From Shimwellia pseudoproteus (GTDB taxonomy: Bacteria; Pseudomonadota; Gammaproteobacteria; Enterobacterales; Enterobacteriaceae), in the NCBI RefSeq assembly GCF_016415625.1, contig NZ_WBXP01000017.1:1-64000 (forward strand): a DNA stretch of 64,000 nucleotides, written 5' to 3'. The notes under the pieces are model-generated. The model saw nothing but the letters and a program-made list of their open reading frames with translations. It was not told where the DNA came from and searched no databases. How positions within the stretch are numbered: position 1 is the stretch's first letter; each line of letters opens with the position of its first letter. Below are positions 30,214 to 38,532 of this stretch, in pieces. Both the position numbers and the translations under genes were made by a program.

Positions 30214-31035
30214 ATGCCGTGTGAAGAACTGGATATCGTGTGGAATAACATTAAAGCCGAAGCCCGATCCCTTGCGGACTGTGAGCCAATGCTGGCCAGT
30301 TTTTACCATGCGACGTTGCTGAAACATGAAAATTTAGGCAGTGCCCTCAGCTATATGCTGGCGAACAAGCTGGCCTCACCGATTATGCCCGCCATTGCCA
30401 TTCGTGAAGTGGTGGAAGAGGCGTATGCGGCCGATCCAGAAATGATAGCCTCCGCCGCCTGCGATATTCAGGCTGTCCGTACCCGGGATCCCGCCGTTGA
30501 TAAATACTCCACGCCGCTGCTCTACCTGAAAGGCTTTCACGCCCTGCAGGCGTATCGCATTGGCCACTGGCTGTGGTCACAGGGGCGCCGGGCGCTGGCG
30601 GTGTTTTTACAAAATCAGGTTTCTGTCTCTTTCCAGGTGGATATTCACCCGGCGGCAAACATTGGCCGCGGGATCATGCTGGATCACGCTACCGGGATTG
30701 TGATCGGTGAAACGGCGGTGGTCGAGAATGACGTGTCGATTTTGCAATCGGTCACCCTGGGGGGGACCGGGAAAACCAGCGGCGATCGTCATCCGAAGAT
30801 CCGTGAAGGGGTGATGATTGGCGCGGGGGCGAAAATTCTCGGCAATATCGAAGTTGGCCGCGGGGCAAAGATCGGGGCAGGTTCTGTGGTATTACAGCCG
30901 ATTCCACCGCACACCACCGCGGCGGGCGTACCGGCGCGGATTGTCGGCAAGCCGGAAAGCGATAAACCGGCCATCGATATGGATCAGCACTTTAACGGTA
31001 TCAACCACGGCTTTGAATACGGGGATGGTATCTGA
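30214..31035 (+). CDS. cysE: Serine O-acetyltransferase
   Basis: CysE acetylates serine with acetyl-CoA, the first step of cysteine synthesis and the point of cysteine feedback inhibition. The start MPCEELDIVWNNIK gives 273 aa, the E. coli length; an earlier in-frame start lacks family support. An N-terminal helical domain is followed by the left-handed beta-helix of hexapeptide repeats (from about residue 140: IHPAANIGRGIMLDHATG onwards) with catalytic His residues. GGAGAG precedes the ATG. It ends the yibN-to-cysE run. Confidence 0.98.
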   Translation: MPCEELDIVWNNIKAEARSLADCEPMLASFYHATLLKHENLGSALSYMLANKLASPIMPAIAIREVVEEAYAADPEMIASAACDIQAVRTRDPAVDKYSTPLLYLKGFHALQAYRIGHWLWSQGRRALAVFLQNQVSVSFQVDIHPAANIGRGIMLDHATGIVIGETAVVENDVSILQSVTLGGTGKTSGDRHPKIREGVMIGAGAKILGNIEVGRGAKIGAGSVVLQPIPPHTTAAGVPARIVGKPESDKPAIDMDQHFNGINHGFEYGDGI

Positions 31036-31043
31036 ACCTCACT

Positions 31044-31063
31044 GGCCTGCCTGGCGGCAGGCC
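31044..31063. terminator. Hairpin between convergent cysE and trmL
   Basis: GGCCTGCC and GGCAGGCC pair around TGGC, 8 bp after the cysE stop. It lacks a T run, so any termination may be weak or Rho-assisted. Confidence 0.5.
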
Positions 31064-31088
31064 CTGTTAGTTCACTATCACTGTGCCA

Positions 31089-31562
31089 TTAACTGCGTAG
31101 CACTGCCCCGGGATACCCCAGCTGGCGCCAGGCTTCAAACACCACCACGGCGACAGAATTCGACAAGTTCATACTGCGGCTGTCCGGCATCATCGGGATG
31201 CGAATCTTCTGCTCTTTAGGCAGTTCATCCAGGATGCTGGCAGGCAGGCCACGGGTTTCCGGGCCAAACATCAGATAATCCCCGTCCTGATAACTTACCG
31301 CGCTGTGGGCCGGGGTTCCTTTGGTTGTCAGGGCAAATAGCCGCTGTGGCTGCTGGGCCTCAAGGAACGCCGCATAATCGTGATGGCGTATCACCGCCGC
31401 AAACTCATGGTAATCGAGCCCTGCACGGCGCAGGCGTTTATCATCCCAGGTAAACCCCATGGGTTCGATGATATGCAGGCGGAAGCCGGTATTCGCGCAC
31501 AGGCGAATGATATTGCCGGTATTAGGTGGAATCTCTGGTTCGTATAAGACGATATTAAGCAT
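31089..31562 (-). CDS. trmL: tRNA (cytidine/uridine-34-2'-O)-methyltransferase TrmL
   Basis: TrmL methylates the 2'-O of the wobble nucleotide in tRNA-Leu isoacceptors using S-adenosylmethionine. The 157-aa SPOUT (trefoil knot) protein starts [21 protein letters not shown] and has the cofactor-binding knot [11 protein letters not shown] and the C-terminal [14 protein letters not shown]. It lies 86 bp downstream of cpxA on the same strand. A hairpin right before its start appears to include the ribosome binding site. Confidence 0.97.
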   Translation of the reverse strand: MLNIVLYEPEIPPNTGNIIRLCANTGFRLHIIEPMGFTWDDKRLRRAGLDYHEFAAVIRHHDYAAFLEAQQPQRLFALTTKGTPAHSAVSYQDGDYLMFGPETRGLPASILDELPKEQKIRIPMMPDSRSMNLSNSVAVVVFEAWRQLGYPGAVLRS

Positions 31563-31566
31563 GAAA

Positions 31567-31584
31567 GCCCCCTTCTCAGGGGGC
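31567..31584 (-). terminator. Hairpin between cpxA and trmL, overlapping the trmL ribosome binding site
   Basis: On the reverse strand GCCCCC and GGGGGC pair around TGAGAA, followed by TTTC and then the trmL ATG only 4 nt later. The 3' arm contains the purine-rich AAGGGGG that would serve as the trmL Shine-Dalgarno. It could be a weak cpxRA terminator, a translational block on trmL, or both. Confidence 0.55.
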
Positions 31585-31648
31585 GCAGAATAGCAGACTT
31601 TGGGGCGGAAGGGATCTTACTGCCGGGATGAGCTTCCCGGGAGAATGG

Positions 31649-33025
31649 CTACTTGGTTCGGTGATAGAGCGGTAGCCACAAAATCAAACGCAGGCCACCC
31701 AGCGGGCTATCATCGGCTTTGACCCAGCCCTGATGCTGCTTAACGACATTATCCACGATAGCCAGACCTAAACCGGTACCGCCGGATTCACGATCCCGGG
31801 CTTCATCGGTGCGGAAGAACGGCCGGAAGATTTGCTCGCGGTCTGTCGGGCTGACGCCTGGGCCGTCATCATCAACGGTGATGGTGATGCCCTGATTATC
31901 CACGGCGAAGTTTACGGCGATTTCGGTATGCGAATAGCGCAGCGCATTGCGGACAATATTTTCCAGCGCACTTTCGAGCGAGTTCGGGTTACCGTAGAGC
32001 AGCCACGGCCCGGGCGGATACGTTATCTTGAGTGACTTACCTTTCTGCTCAGCTTCAAAGGCGGCATTATCCAGCATCTCTCCCCACAGCTGGTTTGCTT
32101 TCAGGGTTTCGCTGACCAGGGCCGTTTTTTGCTGCTCCCGGGACATGACCAACAGATCATTGATCATACCGTCCAGCCGCTGGGCCTCCGTTTCAATACG
32201 CTCCAGCTCTTTGCTTTCACCGCTTCTGCGGCGCAAGAGCGCAGTACCCAACTGTAAACGGGTGAGTGGCGTACGCAGCTCGTGAGAAATATCGGACAGC
32301 AAGCGCTGCTGGCTGGTCATCATGCGTTCCAGCGCGGTCACCATTTGGTTGAAGCTGGCGCCTGCCGCCAGGAATTCCTGGGGGCCTGCTTCCAGCTCCG
32401 GGTGCTGGCGTAAATTCCCCTGGGCAACTTCATCGGCGGCGTTTTTCAGCTTACGGGCCGGTTTCGCCAGGCTCCACGCCAGCCATAACAGCAGCGGTGA
32501 GCTGACCAGCATGGTCACAATCAATAGCAATAGCGGCCTGTCAAACAACAAATTGATGAAATCTGACTGTGAACTGCTGGCGGGGCGAATCATATAAAGC
32601 TGGTAGTTATCTTCGCCGTCCTGCACCGAAAATGGGCCAACCATCTCTGAACGGCCATATTTCTTTTTTTGTGGGTGATCGGCATTATCGGACTGGCCAA
32701 TAAAGTTACGAATGATCTGCATCTCATCGCGCTGTGCGCCAATCACGCGCCCTTCGCTGGTCACCAGCAACAGGCGCTGGCCAGGCGGTGCCCATTTCTC
32801 AATGGCGCGATACAAACGTCGCCACCACATCAGATCATTGGGTGGATCAGTCGTTAGTTCTGCTTCGACATGCTGCTCGATCATCACGCCCTGACGTTGT
32901 TCGCTTTCCATCAGCTCCGTCATTTGGCGTGAGTCGAGTTTTGGTAACATCAACACCAGCATTAACACCAGCGCCAGCGTAAGCCAGAAAATGGCGAAAA
33001 TGCGCGCGGTAAGACTACTTATCAT
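31649..33025 (-). CDS. cpxA: Envelope stress sensor histidine kinase CpxA
   Basis: CpxA is the inner-membrane sensor of the Cpx system; it phosphorylates CpxR on envelope misfolding and dephosphorylates it otherwise. The 458-aa protein has transmembrane segments at about residues 8-28 and 164-184, a periplasmic sensor domain between them, a HAMP linker, the H-box SDISHELRTPLTR with His248, and ATP-binding motifs (ENIVRNALRYS, DDDGPGVS, GGTGLGLAIV). Its start overlaps the cpxR stop by 4 nt. Confidence 0.98.
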   Translation of the reverse strand: MISSLTARIFAIFWLTLALVLMLVLMLPKLDSRQMTELMESEQRQGVMIEQHVEAELTTDPPNDLMWWRRLYRAIEKWAPPGQRLLLVTSEGRVIGAQRDEMQIIRNFIGQSDNADHPQKKKYGRSEMVGPFSVQDGEDNYQLYMIRPASSSQSDFINLLFDRPLLLLIVTMLVSSPLLLWLAWSLAKPARKLKNAADEVAQGNLRQHPELEAGPQEFLAAGASFNQMVTALERMMTSQQRLLSDISHELRTPLTRLQLGTALLRRRSGESKELERIETEAQRLDGMINDLLVMSREQQKTALVSETLKANQLWGEMLDNAAFEAEQKGKSLKITYPPGPWLLYGNPNSLESALENIVRNALRYSHTEIAVNFAVDNQGITITVDDDGPGVSPTDREQIFRPFFRTDEARDRESGGTGLGLAIVDNVVKQHQGWVKADDSPLGGLRLILWLPLYHRTK

Positions 33026-33720
33026 GAAGCGGATACCATCAGGTAGCCCCGTCCACGCAGCGTTTTAAACCAGGGGTGACCGTCCTTACGCTCCGGTAAT
33101 TTACGGCGCAAGTTGGAGATATGCATATCAATCGCCCGGTCAAACGGTGTCAGGCGTTTACCCAGCACTTCCTGGCTAAGGTGTTCCCGGGATACCACCT
33201 GGCCGAGGTGCTGGGCCAGCAAATAGAGCAGGGTGAACTCAGTCCCGGTCAGCTCCAGGGTCTGGCCGTCGAAGCTGGCTTCCTGGCGGCCTGGGTTCAG
33301 GCTCAGGGCATCAACGTCAAGGTTCGGTGAGCCGGTGTCGCTGTTCTGCTGCTGCTCGCTCCAGTGCGAACGACGCAGAATAGCGCGAATGCGGGCGACC
33401 AGTTCGCGGTCGTTAAACGGTTTTGGCAGGTAGTCATCAGCACCGAGCTCCAGCCCGAGGACGCGATCCAGCTCACTACCGCGCGCGGTAAGCATAATGA
33501 CGGGGGTCTGATGTGTCTGGCGTAACTCTTTCAAAGTGTCGATACCGTTTTTCTTCGGCATCATCACATCAAGTAATAACAGATCGATGCTGTCATCCAA
33601 CATGCTAAGCGCTTGTTCACCATCGTGAGCAACCAGCACGTTGAAACCTTCCATGTCGAGCAGTTCCTTTAACAGGGACGTTAGCTCGCGATCGTCATCG
33701 ACTAACAGTATTTTATTCAT
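33022..33720 (-). CDS. cpxR: Envelope stress response regulator CpxR
   Basis: CpxR is an OmpR/PhoB-family response regulator that activates periplasmic chaperones, proteases and other envelope genes when phosphorylated by CpxA. The 232-aa protein has the acidic pocket DDD near the N-terminus, the phosphoacceptor Asp51 (LLLLDVMMPKKNG) and a winged-helix C-terminal DNA-binding domain (FDRAIDMHISNLRRKLPE). It is divergent from cpxP, with a perfect CpxR box between them. Confidence 0.98.
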   Translation of the reverse strand: MNKILLVDDDRELTSLLKELLDMEGFNVLVAHDGEQALSMLDDSIDLLLLDVMMPKKNGIDTLKELRQTHQTPVIMLTARGSELDRVLGLELGADDYLPKPFNDRELVARIRAILRRSHWSEQQQNSDTGSPNLDVDALSLNPGRQEASFDGQTLELTGTEFTLLYLLAQHLGQVVSREHLSQEVLGKRLTPFDRAIDMHISNLRRKLPERKDGHPWFKTLRGRGYLMVSAS

Positions 33721-33773
33721 TTTTATTACCTCCGAGGCAGAAATTACGTCATCCAGGTTGGCTAATCCATGAC

Positions 33774-33788
33774 TTTACGTTGTTTTAC
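33774..33788 (-). promoter_or_regulatory. CpxR box between cpxR and cpxP
   Basis: The reverse strand reads GTAAAACAACGTAAA, a perfect match to the CpxR consensus GTAAA-N5-GTAAA. It lies between divergent cpxR and cpxP, consistent with CpxR activating cpxP and its own operon. Confidence 0.92.
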
Positions 33789-33870
33789 ACCCCCTGACGC
33801 TAGTTTGCAGCGCAATTCGTAGACTGGCTCCCGTTGAATCGCAGCACGCAAAATATTCAGGAGTTAAGTG

Positions 33871-34359
33871 ATGCGCAATGTTATCGCTACCGTAACGGGG
33901 TTGACGCTGATGCTGAGTTCGTTTGTCAGCCAATCCGCTGAAATTTCGGTCGATAACCCGGGCAAAACAGAACGTGTGGTTCCACAACTGCATATGTTTG
34001 ATGGTATCAGCTTAACCGAGCATCAGCGCCAGCAAATGCGAGATTTGATGCAACAGGCCCGCCACGACAAGGCGCCTGTTAATGTTAGCGAAATAGATGC
34101 CATGCATCGTCTGATTACTGCAGAAAAATTTGATGAAGCCGCCGTGCGTCGGCAGGCCGAGAAAATGGCCCAGCAAGAAATACAGCGCCAGGTCGATATG
34201 GCCAAAGTGCGCAACCAGATGTACCGCCTGTTAACGCCAGAGCAGCAGGCCGTTCTGAATCAGAAACATCAGCAGCGCATGGAGAAACTTCATGAGCTGG
34301 CGGAAACGCGAGAATCTTCGCCGTTGCAGCTGTCCAGTCACAGCGCCCGCAATCAGTAA
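33871..34359 (+). CDS. cpxP: Cpx periplasmic adaptor/inhibitor CpxP
   Basis: CpxP is a periplasmic protein that dampens CpxA and delivers misfolded proteins to DegP. The 162-aa protein (E. coli 166) has a signal peptide (about residues 1-22) and two LTxxQ motifs (LTEHQRQQM and LTPEQQAVL) typical of the CpxP/Spy fold. ATG 33871 is preferred over a GTG one codon earlier; CAGGAG lies upstream. Expression should be strongly CpxR-dependent. Its 3' end carries the CpxQ small RNA. Confidence 0.95.
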   Translation: MRNVIATVTGLTLMLSSFVSQSAEISVDNPGKTERVVPQLHMFDGISLTEHQRQQMRDLMQQARHDKAPVNVSEIDAMHRLITAEKFDEAAVRRQAEKMAQQEIQRQVDMAKVRNQMYRLLTPEQQAVLNQKHQQRMEKLHELAETRESSPLQLSSHSARNQ

Positions 34360-34380
34360 CCGAATATGCACGACAGTCAA

Positions 34381-34438
34381 TTTTCCTTGCCATAGACACC
34401 ATCCCTGTCTTCCCCCGCTTCTGGCGGGGTTTTTTTTG
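34381..34438 (+). ncRNA. cpxQ: CpxQ small RNA from the cpxP 3' end
   Basis: The stretch from TTTTCCTTGCCATAGACACC to the T run matches what I recall of CpxQ, the Hfq-dependent RNA that RNase E cuts from the cpxP mRNA and that represses inner-membrane protein genes during envelope stress. It ends in a terminator stem CCCCGC / GCGGGG and eight Ts, as Hfq-binding RNAs do. The seed region looks unchanged while the terminator stem sequence differs. The exact 5' end is inferred from E. coli. Confidence 0.85.
34412..34438 (+). terminator. Rho-independent terminator of cpxP/CpxQ
   Basis: CCCCGC and GCGGGG pair around TTCTG and are followed by eight T residues. It forms the 3' end of both cpxP mRNA and CpxQ. 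Confidence 0.92.
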
Positions 34439-34496
34439 CCTCCAGAATGGCCATATCCTTCGCTATACTAGCCAGCATTCCTGTGCTGGAGCGATT

Positions 34497-35396
34497 ATGA
34501 ATCAACAATATGGACGACTGGTCAGCCGCGCGGCGCTGGCCGCAACGGTAATGGCACTGTTGCTACTGATTATCAAAGTGCTGGCATGGTGGGCGACGGG
34601 CTCCGTCAGTATTTTGGCGGCGCTGGTAGACTCTCTGGTGGATATGGCGGCATCGCTGACCAATTTGCTGGTGGTGCGCTATTCGCTCCAGCCTGCTGAT
34701 AATGAACATACTTTTGGCCACGGTAAGGCAGAGTCCCTGGCGGCGCTGGCGCAAAGTATGTTTATTTCTGGCTCTACCGTCTTCCTGTTTCTGACCAGTA
34801 TTCAGCATCTGGCCCGGCCGGAAGAAATGAACAGCCCAGGTATCGGCATCAGTGTTACGGTGGTCGCATTAGTCTGTACTGTGATCCTGGTAACATTTCA
34901 GCGTTGGGTTGTCAGAAAAACCGGTAGTCAGGCGGTACGGGCTGATATGCTCCACTACCAGTCAGATGTGCTAATGAATGGTGCGATTCTTGTCGCGCTG
35001 GGGTTGTCCTGGTATGGATGGCACCGCGCTGATTCTTTGTTTGCTTTGGGGATCGGCATCTATATTTTATATAGCGCATTACGCATGGGGTATGAAGCTG
35101 TGCAGTCTCTGCTCGACAGGGCGCTGCCAGATGATGAGCGGCAAGCGATTATGGATATCGTGAAGGGCTGCGCTGGTGTTCAGGGGGCTCATGATTTGAG
35201 AACCCGGCAGTCAGGGGCAACGCGCTTTATTCAGGTACATATCGAAATGGAAGACGAGCTTCCTCTTGTGAGCGCCCATGCGGTAGCAGAACGCGTTGAG
35301 CAGGCCATCCTGCAGCGTTTTCCTGACGCAGATGTCATTATTCACCAGGATCCGCGCTCAGTGGTTGCCACTGAGCCCCCGCAAGGACAGTTGTAA
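34497..35396 (+). CDS. fieF: Cation-efflux pump FieF (CDF family)
   Basis: FieF (YiiP) is a homodimeric inner-membrane antiporter exporting zinc, cadmium and ferrous iron in exchange for protons. The 299-aa protein has six membrane segments in the first 210 residues; the transport-site Asp residues are visible as DSLVDMAAS (D45 and D49 region) and HYQSD (about residues 153-157). The C-terminal cytoplasmic domain has the His/Asp pattern VIIHQDP. It follows the CpxQ terminator and has its own GGAG. Confidence 0.96.
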   Translation: MNQQYGRLVSRAALAATVMALLLLIIKVLAWWATGSVSILAALVDSLVDMAASLTNLLVVRYSLQPADNEHTFGHGKAESLAALAQSMFISGSTVFLFLTSIQHLARPEEMNSPGIGISVTVVALVCTVILVTFQRWVVRKTGSQAVRADMLHYQSDVLMNGAILVALGLSWYGWHRADSLFALGIGIYILYSALRMGYEAVQSLLDRALPDDERQAIMDIVKGCAGVQGAHDLRTRQSGATRFIQVHIEMEDELPLVSAHAVAERVEQAILQRFPDADVIIHQDPRSVVATEPPQGQL

Positions 35397-35576
35397 ATTT
35401 CGTGGTTAGCGTAATAAGTGACCTTTTTCGGTTTAATTTGTCGTCACGATGTCTGACCTGAATCAATTCAGCTAAGAATTGCTGTTATATTATGGACCTG
35501 GTTGATGAACACGGTTACGCCAGGTAGTGGTTCCCGGCAATAGGATTTCTCTTGCATTCTAAGTTCAGAGGTTGTC

Positions 35577-36539
35577 ATGATTAAGAAAATCGGTGTATTG
35601 ACGAGCGGCGGTGATGCGCCTGGCATGAACGCAGCTATTCGCGGCGTGGTTCGTGCAGCGTTAACTGAAGGTCTTGAAGTTTACGGTATCTATGACGGCT
35701 ATCTCGGCTTATACGAAGATCGCATGGTTAGCCTGGACCGTTACAGTGTTTCCGACATGATTAACCGCGGCGGCACTTTCCTGGGCTCGGCGCGTTTCCC
35801 TGAATTCCGTGAAGAAAGCGTACGCGCTGTCGCCATTGATAACATGAAAAAGCGCGGCCTCGATGCGCTGGTGGTTATCGGCGGTGATGGTTCCTATATG
35901 GGGGCCAAACGCCTGACTGAGATGGGCTTCCCGTGTATCGGCCTGCCGGGCACCATTGATAACGACATCAAAGGTACCGATTACACCATCGGCTTCTTTA
36001 CCGCACTGAGCACGGTGGTTGAAGCGATTGACCGTCTGCGCGACACCTCTTCCTCCCACCAGCGTATTTCCATCGTTGAAGTGATGGGCCGTTACTGTGG
36101 CGATCTGACCCTGGCGGCGGCGATTGCCGGTGGCTGTGAATATATCGTGGTGCCGGAAATCGACTTCAACCGCGATGAGCTGGTCGAAGGCATTAAAACC
36201 GGTATTGCCAAAGGGAAGAAGCACGCGATTGTCGCCATCACAGAGCATATGTGCGATGTGCATGAGCTTTCTACCTATATTGAAAAAGAAACCGGCCGCG
36301 AAACCCGCGCCACGGTACTGGGCCATATCCAGCGCGGTGGCTCACCGGTTCCTTACGACCGTATTCTGGCGTCCCGCATGGGGGCCTATGCCATTGAGTT
36401 GCTGCAACAGGGTTACGGCGGCCGCTGTGTCGGTATCCAGAATGAGAAGCTGGTCCATCACGATATCATCGATGCTATCGAAAATATGAAGCGACCGTTT
36501 AAAGGCGACTGGCTGGATTGCGCCAAAAAACTCTACTGA
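35577..36539 (+). CDS. pfkA: ATP-dependent 6-phosphofructokinase I
   Basis: PfkA phosphorylates fructose 6-phosphate to the 1,6-bisphosphate, the committed step of glycolysis. The 320-aa length equals E. coli. The ATP-binding [25 protein letters not shown] and catalytic [11 protein letters not shown] (Asp127 region) are present, with allosteric-site residues in RFPEFRE. A strong terminator follows immediately. Confidence 0.98.
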   Translation: MIKKIGVLTSGGDAPGMNAAIRGVVRAALTEGLEVYGIYDGYLGLYEDRMVSLDRYSVSDMINRGGTFLGSARFPEFREESVRAVAIDNMKKRGLDALVVIGGDGSYMGAKRLTEMGFPCIGLPGTIDNDIKGTDYTIGFFTALSTVVEAIDRLRDTSSSHQRISIVEVMGRYCGDLTLAAAIAGGCEYIVVPEIDFNRDELVEGIKTGIAKGKKHAIVAITEHMCDVHELSTYIEKETGRETRATVLGHIQRGGSPVPYDRILASRMGAYAIELLQQGYGGRCVGIQNEKLVHHDIIDAIENMKRPFKGDWLDCAKKLY

Positions 36540-36544
36540 TGACC

Positions 36545-36569
36545 AAAGCCGGGTTCGCCCGGCTTTTTT
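36545..36569 (+). terminator. Rho-independent terminator of pfkA
   Basis: AAAGCCGGG pairs with CCCGGCTTT around a short TTCG loop, followed by further Ts. It starts 6 bp after the pfkA stop. Confidence 0.92.
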
Positions 36570-36684
36570 GTGTCCTGGTATATCCCTTTTAGTTATATCC
36601 AATTTTTTTTTATTCTTTAATAAAAGCCATAGATTCTGGCAGGCTTTGCTCATCATTTCAGCACACATAATAAGAGAGCAGGTC

Positions 36685-37674
36685 ATGAATAAATGGGGAA
36701 TTGGCTTAACCGTGTTATTGGCCTCTGCGGGCGTTGTGGCCAAGGATATTCAGCTGTTAAACGTGTCTTACGATCCAACCCGTGAACTGTACGATCAGTA
36801 CAACAAAGCATTCAGTGCCCACTGGAAGCAGGAAACCGGCGATACCGTGACGGTCCGCCAGTCACACGGCGGCTCCGGCAAGCAGGCCACGTCGGTGATC
36901 AATGGTATTGATGCCGATGTGGTAACCCTGGCCCTGGCCTACGATGTGGACGCCATTGCCGAACGTGGCCGTATTGATAAGAACTGGATCAAGCGCCTGC
37001 CGGATAACTCTGCACCTTATACCTCGACCATTGTCTTCCTGGTGCGTAAGGGCAACCCCAAACAAATTCATGACTGGAACGATTTAGTGAAGCCTGGCGT
37101 GTCTGTTATTACCCCGAACCCGAAAAGTTCTGGCGGGGCGCGCTGGAACTACCTGGCCGCATGGGGCTATGCCCTGCACCATAACAATGGCGATCAGGCA
37201 AAAGCACAGGACTTTGTGAAAGCGCTGTATAAGAACGTCGAAGTGCTGGATTCTGGTGCCCGCGGTTCAACCAACACCTTTGTGGAGCGCGGTATTGGTG
37301 ATGTGTTGATCGCCTGGGAGAACGAAGCACTGCTGGCGACCCATGAGCTGGGGAAAGACAAGTTTGAGGTTATTACCCCCAGCGAGTCTATCCTTGCGGA
37401 GCCGACGGTATCGGTGGTGGACAAAGTGGTAGAGAAAAAAGGCACCCAGGCCGTTGCCGAAGCCTACCTGAAATACCTTTATTCCCCGGAAGGCCAGGAG
37501 ATTGCGGCGAAGAACTACTATCGCCCGCGTGATCCTCAGGTTGCGGCCAGGTACGCCAGTGCCTTCCCGAAACTGACGCTGTTTACCATTGATGATGTCT
37601 TCGGTGGCTGGACAAAAGCCCAGAAAGAACACTTCTCTAACGGCGGCACCTTCGACCAGATATCAAAACGCTAA
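36685..37674 (+). CDS. sbp: Periplasmic sulfate-binding protein
   Basis: Sbp captures sulfate for the CysTWA ABC transporter. The chosen ATG ([16 protein letters not shown]) gives 329 aa, the E. coli length, with a signal peptide cleaved near residue 19 (GVVA-KD). Family signatures are [13 protein letters not shown] at the N-terminus and [20 protein letters not shown]. The transport genes are elsewhere, as in E. coli, where CysB controls sbp; I could not recognise a CysB site. Confidence 0.97.
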   Translation: MNKWGIGLTVLLASAGVVAKDIQLLNVSYDPTRELYDQYNKAFSAHWKQETGDTVTVRQSHGGSGKQATSVINGIDADVVTLALAYDVDAIAERGRIDKNWIKRLPDNSAPYTSTIVFLVRKGNPKQIHDWNDLVKPGVSVITPNPKSSGGARWNYLAAWGYALHHNNGDQAKAQDFVKALYKNVEVLDSGARGSTNTFVERGIGDVLIAWENEALLATHELGKDKFEVITPSESILAEPTVSVVDKVVEKKGTQAVAEAYLKYLYSPEGQEIAAKNYYRPRDPQVAARYASAFPKLTLFTIDDVFGGWTKAQKEHFSNGGTFDQISKR

Positions 37675-37678
37675 ATCA

Positions 37679-37701
37679 AAACGGCCCTGCGGGGCCGTTT
37701 C
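37679..37701 (+). terminator. Rho-independent terminator of sbp
   Basis: AAACGGCCC pairs with GGGCCGTTT around a short GC loop, followed by CGTTTTG. It begins 5 bp after the sbp stop. Confidence 0.8.
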
Positions 37702-37755
37702 GTTTTGTGGCCTTTTTGGTTACTCTGAGACGCGATTGTTAATCAGAGGTAATCT

Positions 37756-38523
37756 ATGCGGGCCGTCAAGTGGTGTATTGGGATCATTATCCTGCTGGTG
37801 ATTATCGCTGGCTGCGGCTGGTTAATACTGCGCCCGCATCATCCGGATGCCCTGTGGCGTATTATCAGTGCGCAATGCATACCGGGCCAGCAGCAACATC
37901 AGGACCCGGCGCCGTGCAGCAGCGTTAATCTCGATGAAAACGATGTCACCCTTAAAGATATCAACGGCCCCCTGCAATATTTACTGATGCCCGCCACCCG
38001 GATCAGCGGCATTGAAAGCCCGGCATTGCTTTCCCCTGATGCCGCCAACTTTTTCTGGCTTGCCTGGCAATCCCGTTCCCTGATGAGTGAGCGTTATGGT
38101 CAGCCAATACCGGATAGCGCTATCTCCCTGACGGTGAACTCTGCCAGCGGCCGGACACAGAACCAGCTCCACATTCATATTTCCTGCCTGCGTAGCGATG
38201 TACGCCAGCAGATTGATCGCCGGTCAACGCGGATCGGCAGCCGCTGGGAGAGCATCGGCAAACTGCGGGGCCATGAATATCTGGCCCGCAAAGTGAGCCG
38301 TGAAGCGCTGGCACAGCGCAGCCCTTTTCTGATGCTGGCGGATGAAGTGCCCGGCGCCCGTGAGCATATGGGCCTCTATGGGCTGGCAATGGCCAGCCTG
38401 CCGGATAGCACCTTTGTGTTACTGGCCACTGAGCGCAATATGCTGGCCCTGAATATGGCCTCGGCGGAGGAGTTGCAGGATCACCAGTGTACTATTCTGC
38501 CGGTGCCCCCGGCAGGAAAATAA
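37756..38523 (+). CDS. cdh: CDP-diacylglycerol pyrophosphatase
   Basis: Cdh hydrolyses CDP-diacylglycerol to phosphatidate and CMP at the inner membrane. The 255-aa protein (E. coli 251) has one N-terminal transmembrane anchor (about residues 5-26) and a periplasmic HIT-like domain with the QNQLHIHISCL motif that supplies the catalytic His. It lies between sbp and an additional permease gene whose start is 9 nt after the cdh stop; in K-12 the next gene is tpiA. Confidence 0.93.
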   Translation: MRAVKWCIGIIILLVIIAGCGWLILRPHHPDALWRIISAQCIPGQQQHQDPAPCSSVNLDENDVTLKDINGPLQYLLMPATRISGIESPALLSPDAANFFWLAWQSRSLMSERYGQPIPDSAISLTVNSASGRTQNQLHIHISCLRSDVRQQIDRRSTRIGSRWESIGKLRGHEYLARKVSREALAQRSPFLMLADEVPGAREHMGLYGLAMASLPDSTFVLLATERNMLALNMASAEELQDHQCTILPVPPAGK

Positions 38524-38532
38524 GGAAACGCG

